This document shows positions 8,203 to 16,205 of a stretch of DNA of 64,000 nt, piece after piece; the first letter of the stretch is position 1, and the number at the start of each line of letters is the position of its first letter. The translations under genes and the position numbers were made by a program. The DNA lies in NCBI RefSeq assembly GCF_001612635.1, contig NZ_BDAV01000018.1, positions 44,630 to 108,629 of the forward strand, given 5' to 3'. The notes beneath the pieces were generated by a model. The model did not search any database, was not told the DNA's origin, and was given only the letters and a program-made list of their open reading frames with translations. The DNA is from Nocardia africana NBRC 100379. Lineage in GTDB: Bacteria; Actinomycetota; Actinomycetes; Mycobacteriales; Mycobacteriaceae.

Positions 8203-9027
8203 ATGGCGATTCGGGAAGTGGTCAGTGCGGACGGAACCAACATCGTGTATCAGGTCTCCGGGCCCGAACAGGGACGTCCGCTGGTGTTGTTGCACGGGTG
8301 GGCCGGCACGTTGCGGTGCTGGGGCCGTGCGGCGGAGATTCTGGCCGAGACGTTCCGGGTGATCGCTGTCGATCTGCGCGGGCACGGTTACTCCGGTGCG
8401 CCCGAGACCGGATACGACGATCCGAAGAACTGGGCGGCCGACGTCGCCGCGGTGCTGGCCGCGGAGGAGATCACGGCCGATGCGGTGCTGCTGGGCTGGT
8501 CCTACGGCGGCATCGTGCTCAGCGACTATCTGACCGCGTACGGCACCGGCGCCCTGGCCGGGGTGGTGTACTGCGGATCGCAGGCCGGTATCGGCCGGGG
8601 CGTCGAGGGCGCCCAGCCCGGGCCGGCGATGCAGAAGGCCATCCCCGATGTGTTCGAGGAGAGCGCCGGCCGGGCGATGCGCGGATTCGCCGCGTTCGGC
8701 AACGCCAACACCGGGCCCGGCCGGGACAAGGGCGAAGACGCCCAGCGCCTGTTCGGCGGCAGCCTCGCGACGCCGCCCCGGGTCCGCAAGGCGCTGTTCT
8801 ACCGCACCGTCGACAACACCGAAACTCTGCGCAACCTCGACGTCCCGGTCTTCGTCATGCACGGCACCGCCGATCCCGTGGTTCCCGTCGAGAACGGCCG
8901 CTACATCGCCGAGCAGGCCCCCCGGTCGCGCACCTCGTTCTGGGACGACGCCCAGCACGGGCTGTTCGTCGAGGATCCCCAGCGCTTCGCCGACGAGCTG
9001 ACGGAATTCGTTGCGTCGCTGGGGTGA
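8203..9027 (+). CDS. Alpha/beta hydrolase (haloperoxidase/esterase type)
   Basis: 274 residues from the ATG at 8203. Alpha/beta fold landmarks are clear: LVLLHGWAGTLRCWG (oxyanion loop), VIAVDLRGHGYSGAP, the nucleophile elbow LLGWSYGG (GWSYG, Ser), the acid in VFVMHGTADPVVPVE (Asp) and the catalytic His in WDDAQHGLFVEDP. There is no signal peptide, so it is cytosolic. Family members hydrolyse esters, lactones or epoxides, or act as cofactor-free peroxidases; the substrate cannot be read from sequence. Divergent from the SDR gene with 76 bases between the chosen starts. Confidence 0.85.
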   Translation: MAIREVVSADGTNIVYQVSGPEQGRPLVLLHGWAGTLRCWGRAAEILAETFRVIAVDLRGHGYSGAPETGYDDPKNWAADVAAVLAAEEITADAVLLGWSYGGIVLSDYLTAYGTGALAGVVYCGSQAGIGRGVEGAQPGPAMQKAIPDVFEESAGRAMRGFAAFGNANTGPGRDKGEDAQRLFGGSLATPPRVRKALFYRTVDNTETLRNLDVPVFVMHGTADPVVPVENGRYIAEQAPRSRTSFWDDAQHGLFVEDPQRFADELTEFVASLG

Positions 9028-9034
9028 TCCCGCG

Positions 9035-9060
9035 CACACCACCTCCCAGCGGTGGGTGTG
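9035..9060 (+). terminator. Possible weak hairpin terminator after the hydrolase gene
   Basis: Left arm CACACCACC and right arm GGTGGGTGTG pair with one bulge around a seven-base loop, starting eight bases after the hydrolase stop codon. There is no T-run after it, so termination is uncertain. Confidence 0.35.
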
Positions 9061-9124
9061 ACTACGCTCACTCGAGCCTCGCGCGCATAACGGTTGACGC
9101 GCCGAGGCGTGCACACTGGAGGGT

Positions 9125-10477
9125 GTGAGTTATCGCCCGGATCAACGTCCGCATCGGATCGCGGTGTTGTCGGTGCACACCTCTCCACTCGCGCAGCCGG
9201 GTACCGGCGATGCGGGCGGGATGAACGTCTACGTGCTGCAGTCGGCGCTACAGCTGGCTCGCCGCGGCGTGGAGGTGGAGATCTTCACGCGTGCGACATC
9301 CTCCAACGACGAGCCGGTGGTCGAGGCCGCGCCGGGAGTCCTGGTGCGGCATGTGGTGGCGGGACCGTTCGAGGGGTTGGACAAGCACGATCTGCCGACT
9401 CAGCTGTGTCCGTTCGCGGCGGAGGTGTTGCGTCAGGAGGCCCGGCAGCTGCCCGGCTACTACGACCTGATCCATTCGCACTACTGGCTGTCGGGACAGG
9501 TGGGCTGGCTGGCCCGGGATCGGTGGCGGGTGCCGCTGGTGCACACCGCGCACACGCTGGCCGCGGTGAAGAACGCCTTCCTGGCCGAGGGTGATACGCC
9601 GGAACCGCTGTCGCGGGTGGTCGGCGAGAAGCAGATCATCGCCGAATCGGATCGGCTGGTCGCCAATACCGCGGAGGAGGCACGCCAGCTCGTCGAGCTG
9701 TACGGCGCCGAATCCGAGCGCATCGACGTGGTGCCCCCGGGTGCGGATCTGTCCCGGTATCGCCCCGGTGACCGGGCGGCCGCACGCGCCGAATTCGGTA
9801 TCGAGCCGGATGAGCAGGTGGTGGCGTTCGTCGGCCGGATCCAGCCGCTCAAGGCTCCCGATGTGCTCCTGTTCGCGGCGGCCGAGGTGCTGCGCGCCGA
9901 ACCCGGACGCAAGCTGCGGGTGCTCATCGTGGGCGGGCCCTCGGGGACCGGTCTGGATCGGCCGGACGCGTTGATCGAGTTGGCCGCCACGCTCGGCATC
10001 TCGGATCGGGTGACATTCCTGCCGCCGCAGCCGCCGCATCGGCTGGTGCAGGTGTACCGGGCCGCGGATATGGTCGCGGTGCCGAGTTACAACGAGTCGT
10101 TCGGCCTGGTCGCCATCGAGGCGCAGGCCAGTGGCACACCGGTGCTGGCCGCCGACGTGGGCGGGTTGAGTACCGCTGTGCGAGACGGTGTTTCGGGCAG
10201 GCTGGTGTCCGGGCACCAGGCCGACGAGTGGGCGGCGGCCCTGCGCGGGCTGCTCGACGATCCGGAACGGCTGCGGCGGATGGGCGCGGCCGCGGTGGAC
10301 CATGCGGCGGGTTTCTCCTGGGAACACACCGCCGACGGTTTGCTCGACTGCTATGCCGAGGCGTTGGCCGGGCATCGGGGTGTGCGTTCGCGAATGCCGG
10401 GTACGTTGCTGACAGAGAGCAGTCAAGCCAGGTCGCGGGCGCTGTGGCGGCGCCGGATGGGAGTGGTACGCCGGTGA
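9125..10477 (+). CDS. mshA: D-inositol-3-phosphate glycosyltransferase (mycothiol synthesis)
   Basis: GT4-family enzyme that transfers GlcNAc from UDP-GlcNAc to 1D-myo-inositol-3-phosphate, the first step to mycothiol, the main actinobacterial thiol. The 450-residue protein starts at GTG 9125. The N-terminal domain has SPLAQPGTGDAGGMNVYVLQ, the glycine-rich acceptor loop; the C-terminal domain has VAFVGRIQPLKAPDVLL and the GT4 signature SYNESFGLVAIEAQASGTPV with the EX7E glutamates. The stop overlaps the GTG start of the next gene by four bases (GTGA), so the two are translationally coupled. Confidence 0.95.
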   Translation: MSYRPDQRPHRIAVLSVHTSPLAQPGTGDAGGMNVYVLQSALQLARRGVEVEIFTRATSSNDEPVVEAAPGVLVRHVVAGPFEGLDKHDLPTQLCPFAAEVLRQEARQLPGYYDLIHSHYWLSGQVGWLARDRWRVPLVHTAHTLAAVKNAFLAEGDTPEPLSRVVGEKQIIAESDRLVANTAEEARQLVELYGAESERIDVVPPGADLSRYRPGDRAAARAEFGIEPDEQVVAFVGRIQPLKAPDVLLFAAAEVLRAEPGRKLRVLIVGGPSGTGLDRPDALIELAATLGISDRVTFLPPQPPHRLVQVYRAADMVAVPSYNESFGLVAIEAQASGTPVLAADVGGLSTAVRDGVSGRLVSGHQADEWAAALRGLLDDPERLRRMGAAAVDHAAGFSWEHTADGLLDCYAEALAGHRGVRSRMPGTLLTESSQARSRALWRRRMGVVRR

Positions 10478-10977
10478 CTGACACCATCGCGCAGACCGCG
10501 CAGCTGATCGACGACACCGTGCGTGAGCGCGAGATCGACTACACCCGCGAGGGCCAGGACACCTTCGTCGTGGTTCTGCCCGGTGAGCGCAAGCTGAAGA
10601 CCACGGTCATGCTGACGGTCGGCAAGCACGGCGTGCGCTTCGAATGCTTCGTCTGCCGCAAACCCGACGAGAACTTCGAGGGTGTCTACAAGTATCTGCT
10701 GCGCCGCAACCGCCGCCTCTACGGTGTCGCCTACACGCTGGACCGGGTCGGCGACATCTACCTGGTCGGCCGCATCGCGACCCATGCCGTGACTCCCGAC
10801 GAACTCGACCGCGTCTTCGGCCAGATTCTCGAGGCGGTCGACGGCGACTTCAACGTGCTGCTGGAGCTCGGTTTCGCGGAATCCATTCGGCGCGAATGGA
10901 AATGGCGTGTCTCGCGTGGCGAATCGCTGAAGAATCTGCGGGCGTTCGAGCATCTGGTCGACACCGAGGAATCCTGA
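10474..10977 (+). CDS. YbjN-domain protein coupled to mshA
   Basis: 167 residues from GTG 10474, overlapping the mshA stop. The protein has the YbjN / type III secretion chaperone-like fold pattern: TREGQDTFVVVLPGERKLK, VMLTVGKHGVRFECFVCRKP, then NFEGVYKYLLRRNRRLYGVA and the C-terminal RREWKWRVSRGESLKNLR. The gene follows mshA in mycobacteria too (Rv0487 by memory). Function is unknown; conserved coupling hints at a role near mycothiol synthesis, but that is inference. It has no membrane segment or signal peptide and is cytosolic. Confidence 0.85.
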   Translation: MTDTIAQTAQLIDDTVREREIDYTREGQDTFVVVLPGERKLKTTVMLTVGKHGVRFECFVCRKPDENFEGVYKYLLRRNRRLYGVAYTLDRVGDIYLVGRIATHAVTPDELDRVFGQILEAVDGDFNVLLELGFAESIRREWKWRVSRGESLKNLRAFEHLVDTEES

Positions 10978-11056
10978 GGCCCGTCCGCCCAGCCCGATGC
11001 CCCGCGCCGGGTACCGTGCATCCGATCGGGTGATGCGCTGAGGAGGCGGTGGCGAA

Positions 11057-12013
11057 GTGGCTGTGCTGGCTGTGGATATCGGCGCGACCAAATTCGCGGC
11101 CGCCGTCGCGGTATCACCGATCGGCGTGCTGCCCGGCGACGAGTCCACTGTCGCGCGGCCGGCCGCCCTGCGGCATATCCACCAGGTGGGCGTCCCCGCG
11201 CGCGACGTGTGGGAAACCTGCCGTGAGCTGCTGCGCAGCGTGGTCGCCGCCGCCTCGGCCGACGAGGCGTGCGGCGGTGCGGAATTCGAGGTAACGACGG
11301 TCGGTATCGCCGCCGCCGGACCGGTGGATGTCCGCACCGGCAGTACCGCCCCGTTGAACATCCCCGAGTGGCGCGACGGCTTCCCGATCGTCGCCGCGGT
11401 GCGAGAACTCTTTCCCGAGGCCGATATTCGCTTCGCGATCGACGGTGCGGCGTTGGCGTTGGCGGAGTATCGCGTCGGTGGTTTACGCGGTGTCCGTTCC
11501 GGATTGGCGATGACGGTCTCCTCCGGGATCGGTGGGGGAATAATCAGCGACGGGCGAGTGGTGTTCGGTCGCACCGGAAATGCCGGTCACGTCGGACATA
11601 TCGTGGTGCCCGGCTGGGATGTGCCGTGCGCGTGCGGCGGGGTTGGGTGTGTGGAGGCCGTCGCGAGTGGCATGTCGTCGGTCCGTTGGGCACGCGGACA
11701 AGGCTGGGCCGGAACCACCGGGATGGATTTGGCACGTGCCGGCCGAGCCGGTGACCCGATCGCCCTGGCGGCGTTGTCTCGCGCGGGAACCGCGCTGGGA
11801 CAAGCCATTTCGTCCGCGGCCGCGACACTCGACATCGACCGGGTGGTGATCGGCGGCGGTTTCGCCGAATCCGGCGCCCCGCTCTGGGAGCCGCTGCACG
11901 CGGCGGTGGCGAAGCACGCCCGCCTCGGCTTCATTCGCGAGCTGGAGGTGGTGAAATCCCCGATCACCGACGGCGCCACCCTGGTGGGTGCGGCGGCGCT
12001 GGCCGGGGACTGA
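11057..12013 (+). CDS. ROK-family sugar kinase or kinase-like protein
   Basis: 318 residues from GTG 11057, ten bases after an AGGAGG ribosome site at 11041. The ATP phosphate loop LAVDIGATKFAAAVAV opens the protein; TVGIAAAGPVDVRTG and AIDGAALALAEYR contain the catalytic Asp region, and the ROK zinc signature is intact (CACGGVGCVEAVASG). The second phosphate segment is ISSAAATLDIDRVVIGGG. ROK proteins phosphorylate glucose, ManNAc or related sugars; there is no N-terminal HTH, so it is a kinase rather than a repressor. The exact sugar is unknown. Confidence 0.88.
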   Translation: MAVLAVDIGATKFAAAVAVSPIGVLPGDESTVARPAALRHIHQVGVPARDVWETCRELLRSVVAAASADEACGGAEFEVTTVGIAAAGPVDVRTGSTAPLNIPEWRDGFPIVAAVRELFPEADIRFAIDGAALALAEYRVGGLRGVRSGLAMTVSSGIGGGIISDGRVVFGRTGNAGHVGHIVVPGWDVPCACGGVGCVEAVASGMSSVRWARGQGWAGTTGMDLARAGRAGDPIALAALSRAGTALGQAISSAAATLDIDRVVIGGGFAESGAPLWEPLHAAVAKHARLGFIRELEVVKSPITDGATLVGAAALAGD

Positions 12014-12046
12014 GATCGCGACCCCGGGGCGTGCCGGTCGCGCCGC

Positions 12047-12268
12047 TCAGCCGTGGTCGATGCTGCGCACATGCGCCACAAGCGCATTCGCGTGCCCGTG
12101 CCCCAGGCCGTGCTCACTCTTCAACCACGCGACCAGGTCCATATGCTTACTCAGCTCCGACCCGCGAATGATGCCGAACCACTCCTCGACGGGCCGTCCG
12201 TACTTCTTCTCGATGGCGGGGAAGTAGGACGCGGGACCCTTCACCGTTGCGGTGCTCTGTGCGCTCAT
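12047..12268 (-). CDS. DUF4287 small protein
   Basis: A 73-residue cytosolic protein with the DUF4287 pattern: GPASYFPAIEKKYGRPVEEW at the start, then HMDLVAWLKSEHGLGHGHAN, giving a small helical domain. DUF4287 proteins are widespread in actinobacteria and sometimes fused to DUF5655; no activity is established. Convergent with the ROK gene (33 bases between stops) and 84 bases downstream of the secreted hydrolase on the same strand in gene order, but reading away from its own promoter region at 12269-12352. Confidence 0.8.
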   Translation of the reverse strand: MSAQSTATVKGPASYFPAIEKKYGRPVEEWFGIIRGSELSKHMDLVAWLKSEHGLGHGHANALVAHVRSIDHG

Positions 12269-12352
12269 ATTCGTGTGGACGGCCTCCGCCGGTAGTACTC
12301 ATCCACGCCGGGAAGTGATGTGAGTCACTCGGTCTCGGCGTCGCGCGCGAGT

Positions 12353-13270
12353 TCAGTGTTGATCGGCGAAATCGCGCAGTAGTTCTCCGGTCGGGCCGGG
12401 CTCCTCGATCATCGGGCTGTGGCCGCAGTCGAGCGATTCGATCCGCACATCCGGCACGCGCCGGTAGTCCTGGAAGGATGCGGCCGGCCAGCGGTGGTCC
12501 CCGGAGCCGTAGAGCACCAGGCTCGGCAGTCCGAGATCGGCGAGGCGGTCCGGTTCCTGCCGTTCCCGCAGATAGACATCCGAGGCGTCGGAGGTGGCGG
12601 TGAGACTGCGGTAGGTCATGCCGTGGAAGTCGTCCACGAGTTGCTGCGGAATCGCGACGTCGCGGGTGAACGCGCTGCTCATGGCGTATCGAATGGCGGC
12701 GTCCGGGAGCAGCGGCCACAGCGGCTGCCCGATCTGCGGGACGAACAGCAGGTTACCGAGTGGGCCGTTGTCGGCGAACGCGTCCAGCCGGGACCCGGTG
12801 CCGATCAGTGCGATCGCGTTCACCAGATCACGGCGCTGAGCGGCGAGTTCGGTCGCGACATATCCGCCGGTGGAGTGCCCGACGACGGTCGCGTGCCGCA
12901 CGCCGAGCCGGTCGAGGACCGCGGCGACCCGATGTCCCTGCTCGGCCATGCCGTAACCGCTGTCCGGTTTGGCCGACCGGCCGTGGCCGAGCAGGTCGAC
13001 TCGCACCACGTAGAGGTCCGCCAGCGCGGGCAGGACCGGATCCCACCACGAGACCGAGCCGCCGGTCCCGTGGATCAGCACCACCGCGCGTGGGCTCGGC
13101 GCACCGTTGGTCACGACGTGGATATCGCCGTCCGGAAGCCGCACCATCCGGTCTACGGAATCGTCCGGTGCGGCCGTCGCGACCCCGGCGGTGTTCCCGG
13201 CGAGCAGGGCGACGAGCACGGTGACCAGTAGCATCGCGCGTCTCGCCCGACCGGCAGCGGCAGTTGTCAT
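12353..13270 (-). CDS. Secreted alpha/beta hydrolase
   Basis: 305 residues from the ATG at 13270, preceded by a strong GGGAGGAG ribosome site. The N-terminus is a Sec signal peptide (basic GRARRAM, then LLVTVLVALLAGNTAGVATA with likely cleavage after ATAAP). The mature part is an alpha/beta hydrolase: VVLIHGTGGSVSWWDPV, VVRVDLLGHGRSAKP, nucleophile elbow VVGHSTGGYVA (GHSTG), Asp in LVLYGSGDHRWPA and His in SLDCGHSPMIEEP. It acts outside the cytoplasm, probably on esters or lipids; the substrate is not predictable. Confidence 0.87.
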   Translation of the reverse strand: MTTAAAGRARRAMLLVTVLVALLAGNTAGVATAAPDDSVDRMVRLPDGDIHVVTNGAPSPRAVVLIHGTGGSVSWWDPVLPALADLYVVRVDLLGHGRSAKPDSGYGMAEQGHRVAAVLDRLGVRHATVVGHSTGGYVATELAAQRRDLVNAIALIGTGSRLDAFADNGPLGNLLFVPQIGQPLWPLLPDAAIRYAMSSAFTRDVAIPQQLVDDFHGMTYRSLTATSDASDVYLRERQEPDRLADLGLPSLVLYGSGDHRWPAASFQDYRRVPDVRIESLDCGHSPMIEEPGPTGELLRDFADQH

Positions 13271-13360
13271 ATCTCCTCCCGAGGACCGTTGATGCCATGA
13301 CGATCCCGGAGGTCGCGGCCTCGCGTCTTGGAGAAATGTCGCCCGCCGCCGGGCTGTCGG

Positions 13361-14476
13361 TCAGTCGACCACGCCCCAGTGCAGGACCCGGACGGTGAAC
13401 AGCACCAAACCCAGCGAGACCGTCGCGACCACGACCAGGCCGACCACCGCCACCGCCAGCGGCCGCCACCCACTGCGCCCCAGTTCGCGGAAATCGGTGT
13501 TGAGACCCACGCCGGCGAAGGTGAGCAGGAACGCCCACTTCGACAGGTTGGCGAGGTCGGCCAGTTGCGCCTTGTCGATCCAGTGGGCTGTGGCCAGGGC
13601 GGAGACCGCCAGGAAGCCGAGGACGAACTTCGGGAACTTCGCCCACACGAAGGCCGCCTTGGCGCGCAGTCCCGGAGCGATCCTGTCGGCCTCACCGCGG
13701 GACGCCCAGTACAGGCCGAAGCCCAGGACCACGAATCCGATGAGCGCGTTGCGGGTCGACTTCACCAGGACCGCCAGTTTGCCGGCGGCGTCGGAGTAGG
13801 CGTACCCGGTCGCGGTGGTTTCGGCGGTGTTGTCCACGGCCAGACCCGACCAGAGGCCGAATTCGTGATCGGTCAGACCCAGGCCGTGGCCGATCGCGGG
13901 GAGCGTGAACAGCGATACCGCGCCCAGCGTCAGAATGGCCGCGATGGCATAGCCGACGTCCGCGTTGCGGGCCCGGATGGCCCCGCGCGCGGCCACGATC
14001 GCCGATACGCCGCAGATCGAGGTGCCCACGGCCAGCAGCGATCCCAGCTTGCCGGACAGGCCCAGCAGCCGTGCCACGGTGAGGATGATCGCGCCCGCCA
14101 CCGTCATGTCGATGAGGATCAGCACGAAGCTGGTGCCACCCAATTTCGCGACATCACCGAGGACGAAGCGCGATCCCAGCGCCACGATGCCGGCCTTCAA
14201 CCAGAATTCGTAGGTGCCGATGCCGGGCTTGAAGATCTTGTGCACCCCAACGGTATTGGCGATGATCAGCCCGAAAACAATGGCCCAGAGCACATATTCG
14301 ATATCGGGGAAGCGCCAGTGGTGCGCGTGGACGACGTCGTTCACCCAGATCTGGGTGTACTTGCCGAGCAAGCCGACCGCCACCAGCAGCGCGATGCCCG
14401 GCAGATAGGCCAGAGCGCCGCGTAGATTCGCCGATTCCGTGGTCGCGGTGGTTGTTTCGTTCGTCTCGGTAGTCAT
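13361..14476 (-). CDS. YeiH-family (UPF0324) putative anion/sulfate exporter
   Basis: 371 residues with about ten hydrophobic helices. Family landmarks include GLIIANTVG near helix 2-3, a conserved VGTSICGVSAIVAARGAI segment midway, and the C-terminal WAFLLTFAGVGLNTDFREL. The E. coli relative YeiH is only putatively a sulfate or small-anion exporter; no substrate is shown here. A 53-residue membrane protein lies directly upstream on the same strand, four bases before this ATG, so the two are very likely one transcript and possibly one complex. Confidence 0.85.
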   Translation of the reverse strand: MTTETNETTTATTESANLRGALAYLPGIALLVAVGLLGKYTQIWVNDVVHAHHWRFPDIEYVLWAIVFGLIIANTVGVHKIFKPGIGTYEFWLKAGIVALGSRFVLGDVAKLGGTSFVLILIDMTVAGAIILTVARLLGLSGKLGSLLAVGTSICGVSAIVAARGAIRARNADVGYAIAAILTLGAVSLFTLPAIGHGLGLTDHEFGLWSGLAVDNTAETTATGYAYSDAAGKLAVLVKSTRNALIGFVVLGFGLYWASRGEADRIAPGLRAKAAFVWAKFPKFVLGFLAVSALATAHWIDKAQLADLANLSKWAFLLTFAGVGLNTDFRELGRSGWRPLAVAVVGLVVVATVSLGLVLFTVRVLHWGVVD

Positions 14477-14480
14477 CGTG

Positions 14481-14642
14481 TCACCACGGAATCTTCGGCA
14501 GGGCGTCGGCGACGGCGAGCAGCACGAAGATCCCCGCGACGATCACCGCCCACCAGTCGACGCCGATCCGATGGAAGACGGAAGGTTCCGGGGCGGATGC
14601 CCCCGAACCTTCCCGGTCGGGTACCGCACCCGGTTCGCTCAT
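14481..14642 (-). CDS. 53-residue single-pass membrane protein upstream of YeiH
   Basis: ATG at 14642 to TGA at 14481, four bases before the YeiH start codon. The protein has a disordered acidic/Pro-rich head (MSEPGAVPDREGSGASAPEP) and one membrane helix (WWAVIVAGIFVLLAVADALP) ending PKIPW. The tight coupling and membrane nature suggest an accessory subunit or assembly factor for the transporter. I do not recognise a named family. GC-rich codon use fits its neighbours. It is short enough to be missed by standard size cut-offs. Confidence 0.7.
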   Translation of the reverse strand: MSEPGAVPDREGSGASAPEPSVFHRIGVDWWAVIVAGIFVLLAVADALPKIPW

Positions 14643-14782
14643 GGCCGACTCCCTCATAGCCGTCGATCGCGGTGACTCCCGCGATCAGGCGTCATCATGA
14701 GCGGCGTCGAAACATCGGGAAAGTAATCGAATCAGCGAGATTCGAGAAGGCCGCGACCAGCGAGATAAGGTGGTAGAAGTGG

Positions 14783-14812
14783 TTGCATTCGGGTGGCATT
14801 TTCGGATACACT
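14783..14812 (+). promoter_or_regulatory. Promoter of the Xre/RES toxin-antitoxin operon
   Basis: TTGCAT at 14783-14788 and TACACT at 14807-14812 with an 18-base spacer form a SigA-type promoter, 50 bases before the antitoxin ATG. The -10 element lies inside the operator palindrome. Confidence 0.55.
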
Positions 14813-14822
14813 GAAGTATCCG
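14803..14822 (+). promoter_or_regulatory. Palindromic operator over the TA -10 element
   Basis: Perfect seven-base arms CGGATAC and GTATCCG separated by six bases. The site covers the -10 hexamer, the usual place for antitoxin autorepression, so the Xre-like antitoxin is the obvious candidate ligand. This is inference from position. Confidence 0.55.
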
Positions 14823-14862
14823 CCCGTGTTGCGGCCGGCACGTGCACTGGAGGGTGAGATCG

Positions 14863-15246
14863 ATGACCGTTGCGAACGCTCTTGCCATCACCAGTCATGT
14901 CGATACGGCCAAGCTGCGTCCGGCGGAGCTGGCGCGACAGCTCGTCCAACATCTGGGTCCCACGCTGGTGGCGTTGCTCGCCGGCGTCCGCGACCGCAAG
15001 CTGCCGCACAAGTGGTCCCACGCCGAAGGTCCGACGCCCAGGGATGCCGCACTGGCACGCCTGCAGGTCGCGCATCGATGCTGGATCATCCTGGCGACCG
15101 CCGAGGACAGCGATGTGGCGCGGTCGTGGTTCATCGGAGCCAATCCGCGACTGGGCGAGGAGTCGCCCGCCCTGGCCATCCGTGCGGACCGATTCCGCGA
15201 GACCATCGCTGCCGCAGTCGCATTCGTCGACGGCTCGGACAACTGA
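14863..15246 (+). CDS. Xre/MbcA/ParS-type antitoxin
   Basis: 127 residues from ATG 14863. The N-terminal half (LRPAELARQLVQHLGPTLVA, then RDRKLPHKWSHAEGPTPRDA) fits the divergent Xre-like helix-turn-helix of RES-partner antitoxins. The C-terminal half is the toxin-binding domain: DVARSWFIGANPRLGEESPA followed by LAIRADRFRETIAAAVAF, the W..xNPxLg..sP pattern of MbcA/ParS antitoxins. It should neutralise the following RES toxin and repress the operon through the palindrome at 14803-14822. Family members pair with NAD-degrading RES toxins such as mycobacterial MbcT. Confidence 0.82.
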   Translation: MTVANALAITSHVDTAKLRPAELARQLVQHLGPTLVALLAGVRDRKLPHKWSHAEGPTPRDAALARLQVAHRCWIILATAEDSDVARSWFIGANPRLGEESPALAIRADRFRETIAAAVAFVDGSDN

Positions 15247-15326
15247 CCTCGGCCGGCCTGGGCGCGCGGGAAAGCCCTCTTTCGATAAACTTCCGCCTTT
15301 GGGGAACTGTCGGAAGAGGGAGATCG

Positions 15327-16127
15327 GTGTCTGTGCGTGAAACCCGAAATGCTCGGCGCTGCGCCAAGACCGGTTTCACGCTTCTCCCCGCTGCGTCTCG
15401 CGAGGTCTATCGGCTGGCGAAACCGTCCTACGGACCGCTCAATCCGCTCCAGCGTGGGACCTCCAGCGACGAATCACGGGCGGAGTGGAACCGCTACGAC
15501 GTCGAAGGCCAGCAGACCGTATACGCCGCCAGTACCGAACAGGGCGCGTACGGAGAGCTTCTCGCGCCGCTCAAACCGAAACTTCCCCGTCGCGCATCCC
15601 GCTATTTCGACGATGTCGGCTCCGACGACGAGCTCGAATCGCTGATCAAGGAGGAGTGGCAGAGCTCGGGCTATCGGCCGCCCCGCGAGCTGAACATGCT
15701 GTGGCTCAGCGAATATCGGCTCTACCACCTGACGCTCCCGGCGCACGGATGGTTCATCGATATCGAGGCGGCCTCCAGCCTGTCGGCGATCGCGCGGTAT
15801 GCCCCGATCGCACTCGTGGAGCGCGGGCTGCGGGAGGTCACGGTCGCCGAGCTGCGCGGCGGCGAGCGCTGGCTCACCACGGCGATCTCCACGCGGATCT
15901 GGCAGATCACCCTCGACGACGACAGCCTCGCGCACGGGATCGCCTACGGTTCGCGGCACGGGAGCGAATGGGACTGCTGGGCCGTCTGGCTCCGCCGGAC
16001 CGGTCTCGCGCACACCTCCAACGGACTCGTCACATCGGCGGACTCGGGCGTCGAGGTGCTGCCTCCGCCGATCAACCCGGCTCTGCAGGCGATTCTGACC
16101 GCCTACGATCTCACCGTGAGCTGGTAG
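15327..16127 (+). CDS. RES-domain toxin (predicted NAD+-degrading)
   Basis: 266 residues from GTG 15327 (VSVRETRN), with a GA-rich ribosome site just upstream. The RES residues are visible: Arg about 29 in EVYRLA, Tyr about 66 in TVYAAS, Glu about 77 in GAYGELLAPL, and the late Ser in IAYGSRHGSEWDCWAVW. Known RES toxins (MbcT, Res) break down NAD+ by phosphorolysis or hydrolysis, stopping growth. An 80-base gap separates it from the antitoxin, longer than usual. The N-terminal 25 residues are uncertain because no ATG start is available nearby. Confidence 0.82.
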   Translation: MSVRETRNARRCAKTGFTLLPAASREVYRLAKPSYGPLNPLQRGTSSDESRAEWNRYDVEGQQTVYAASTEQGAYGELLAPLKPKLPRRASRYFDDVGSDDELESLIKEEWQSSGYRPPRELNMLWLSEYRLYHLTLPAHGWFIDIEAASSLSAIARYAPIALVERGLREVTVAELRGGERWLTTAISTRIWQITLDDDSLAHGIAYGSRHGSEWDCWAVWLRRTGLAHTSNGLVTSADSGVEVLPPPINPALQAILTAYDLTVSW

Positions 16128-16205
16128 GTCGCGCCCGCGACGGTCGCGAGTATTCGATCCGGCGCAGCTGAACTGCGCCGACGCGACACCGCTAGCATGA
16201 CCTGC

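Noticed and set aside
12314..12329. Short inverted repeat AGTGA-N6-TCACT upstream of the DUF4287 gene
   Set aside because: Five-base arms are expected by chance in a window this size.
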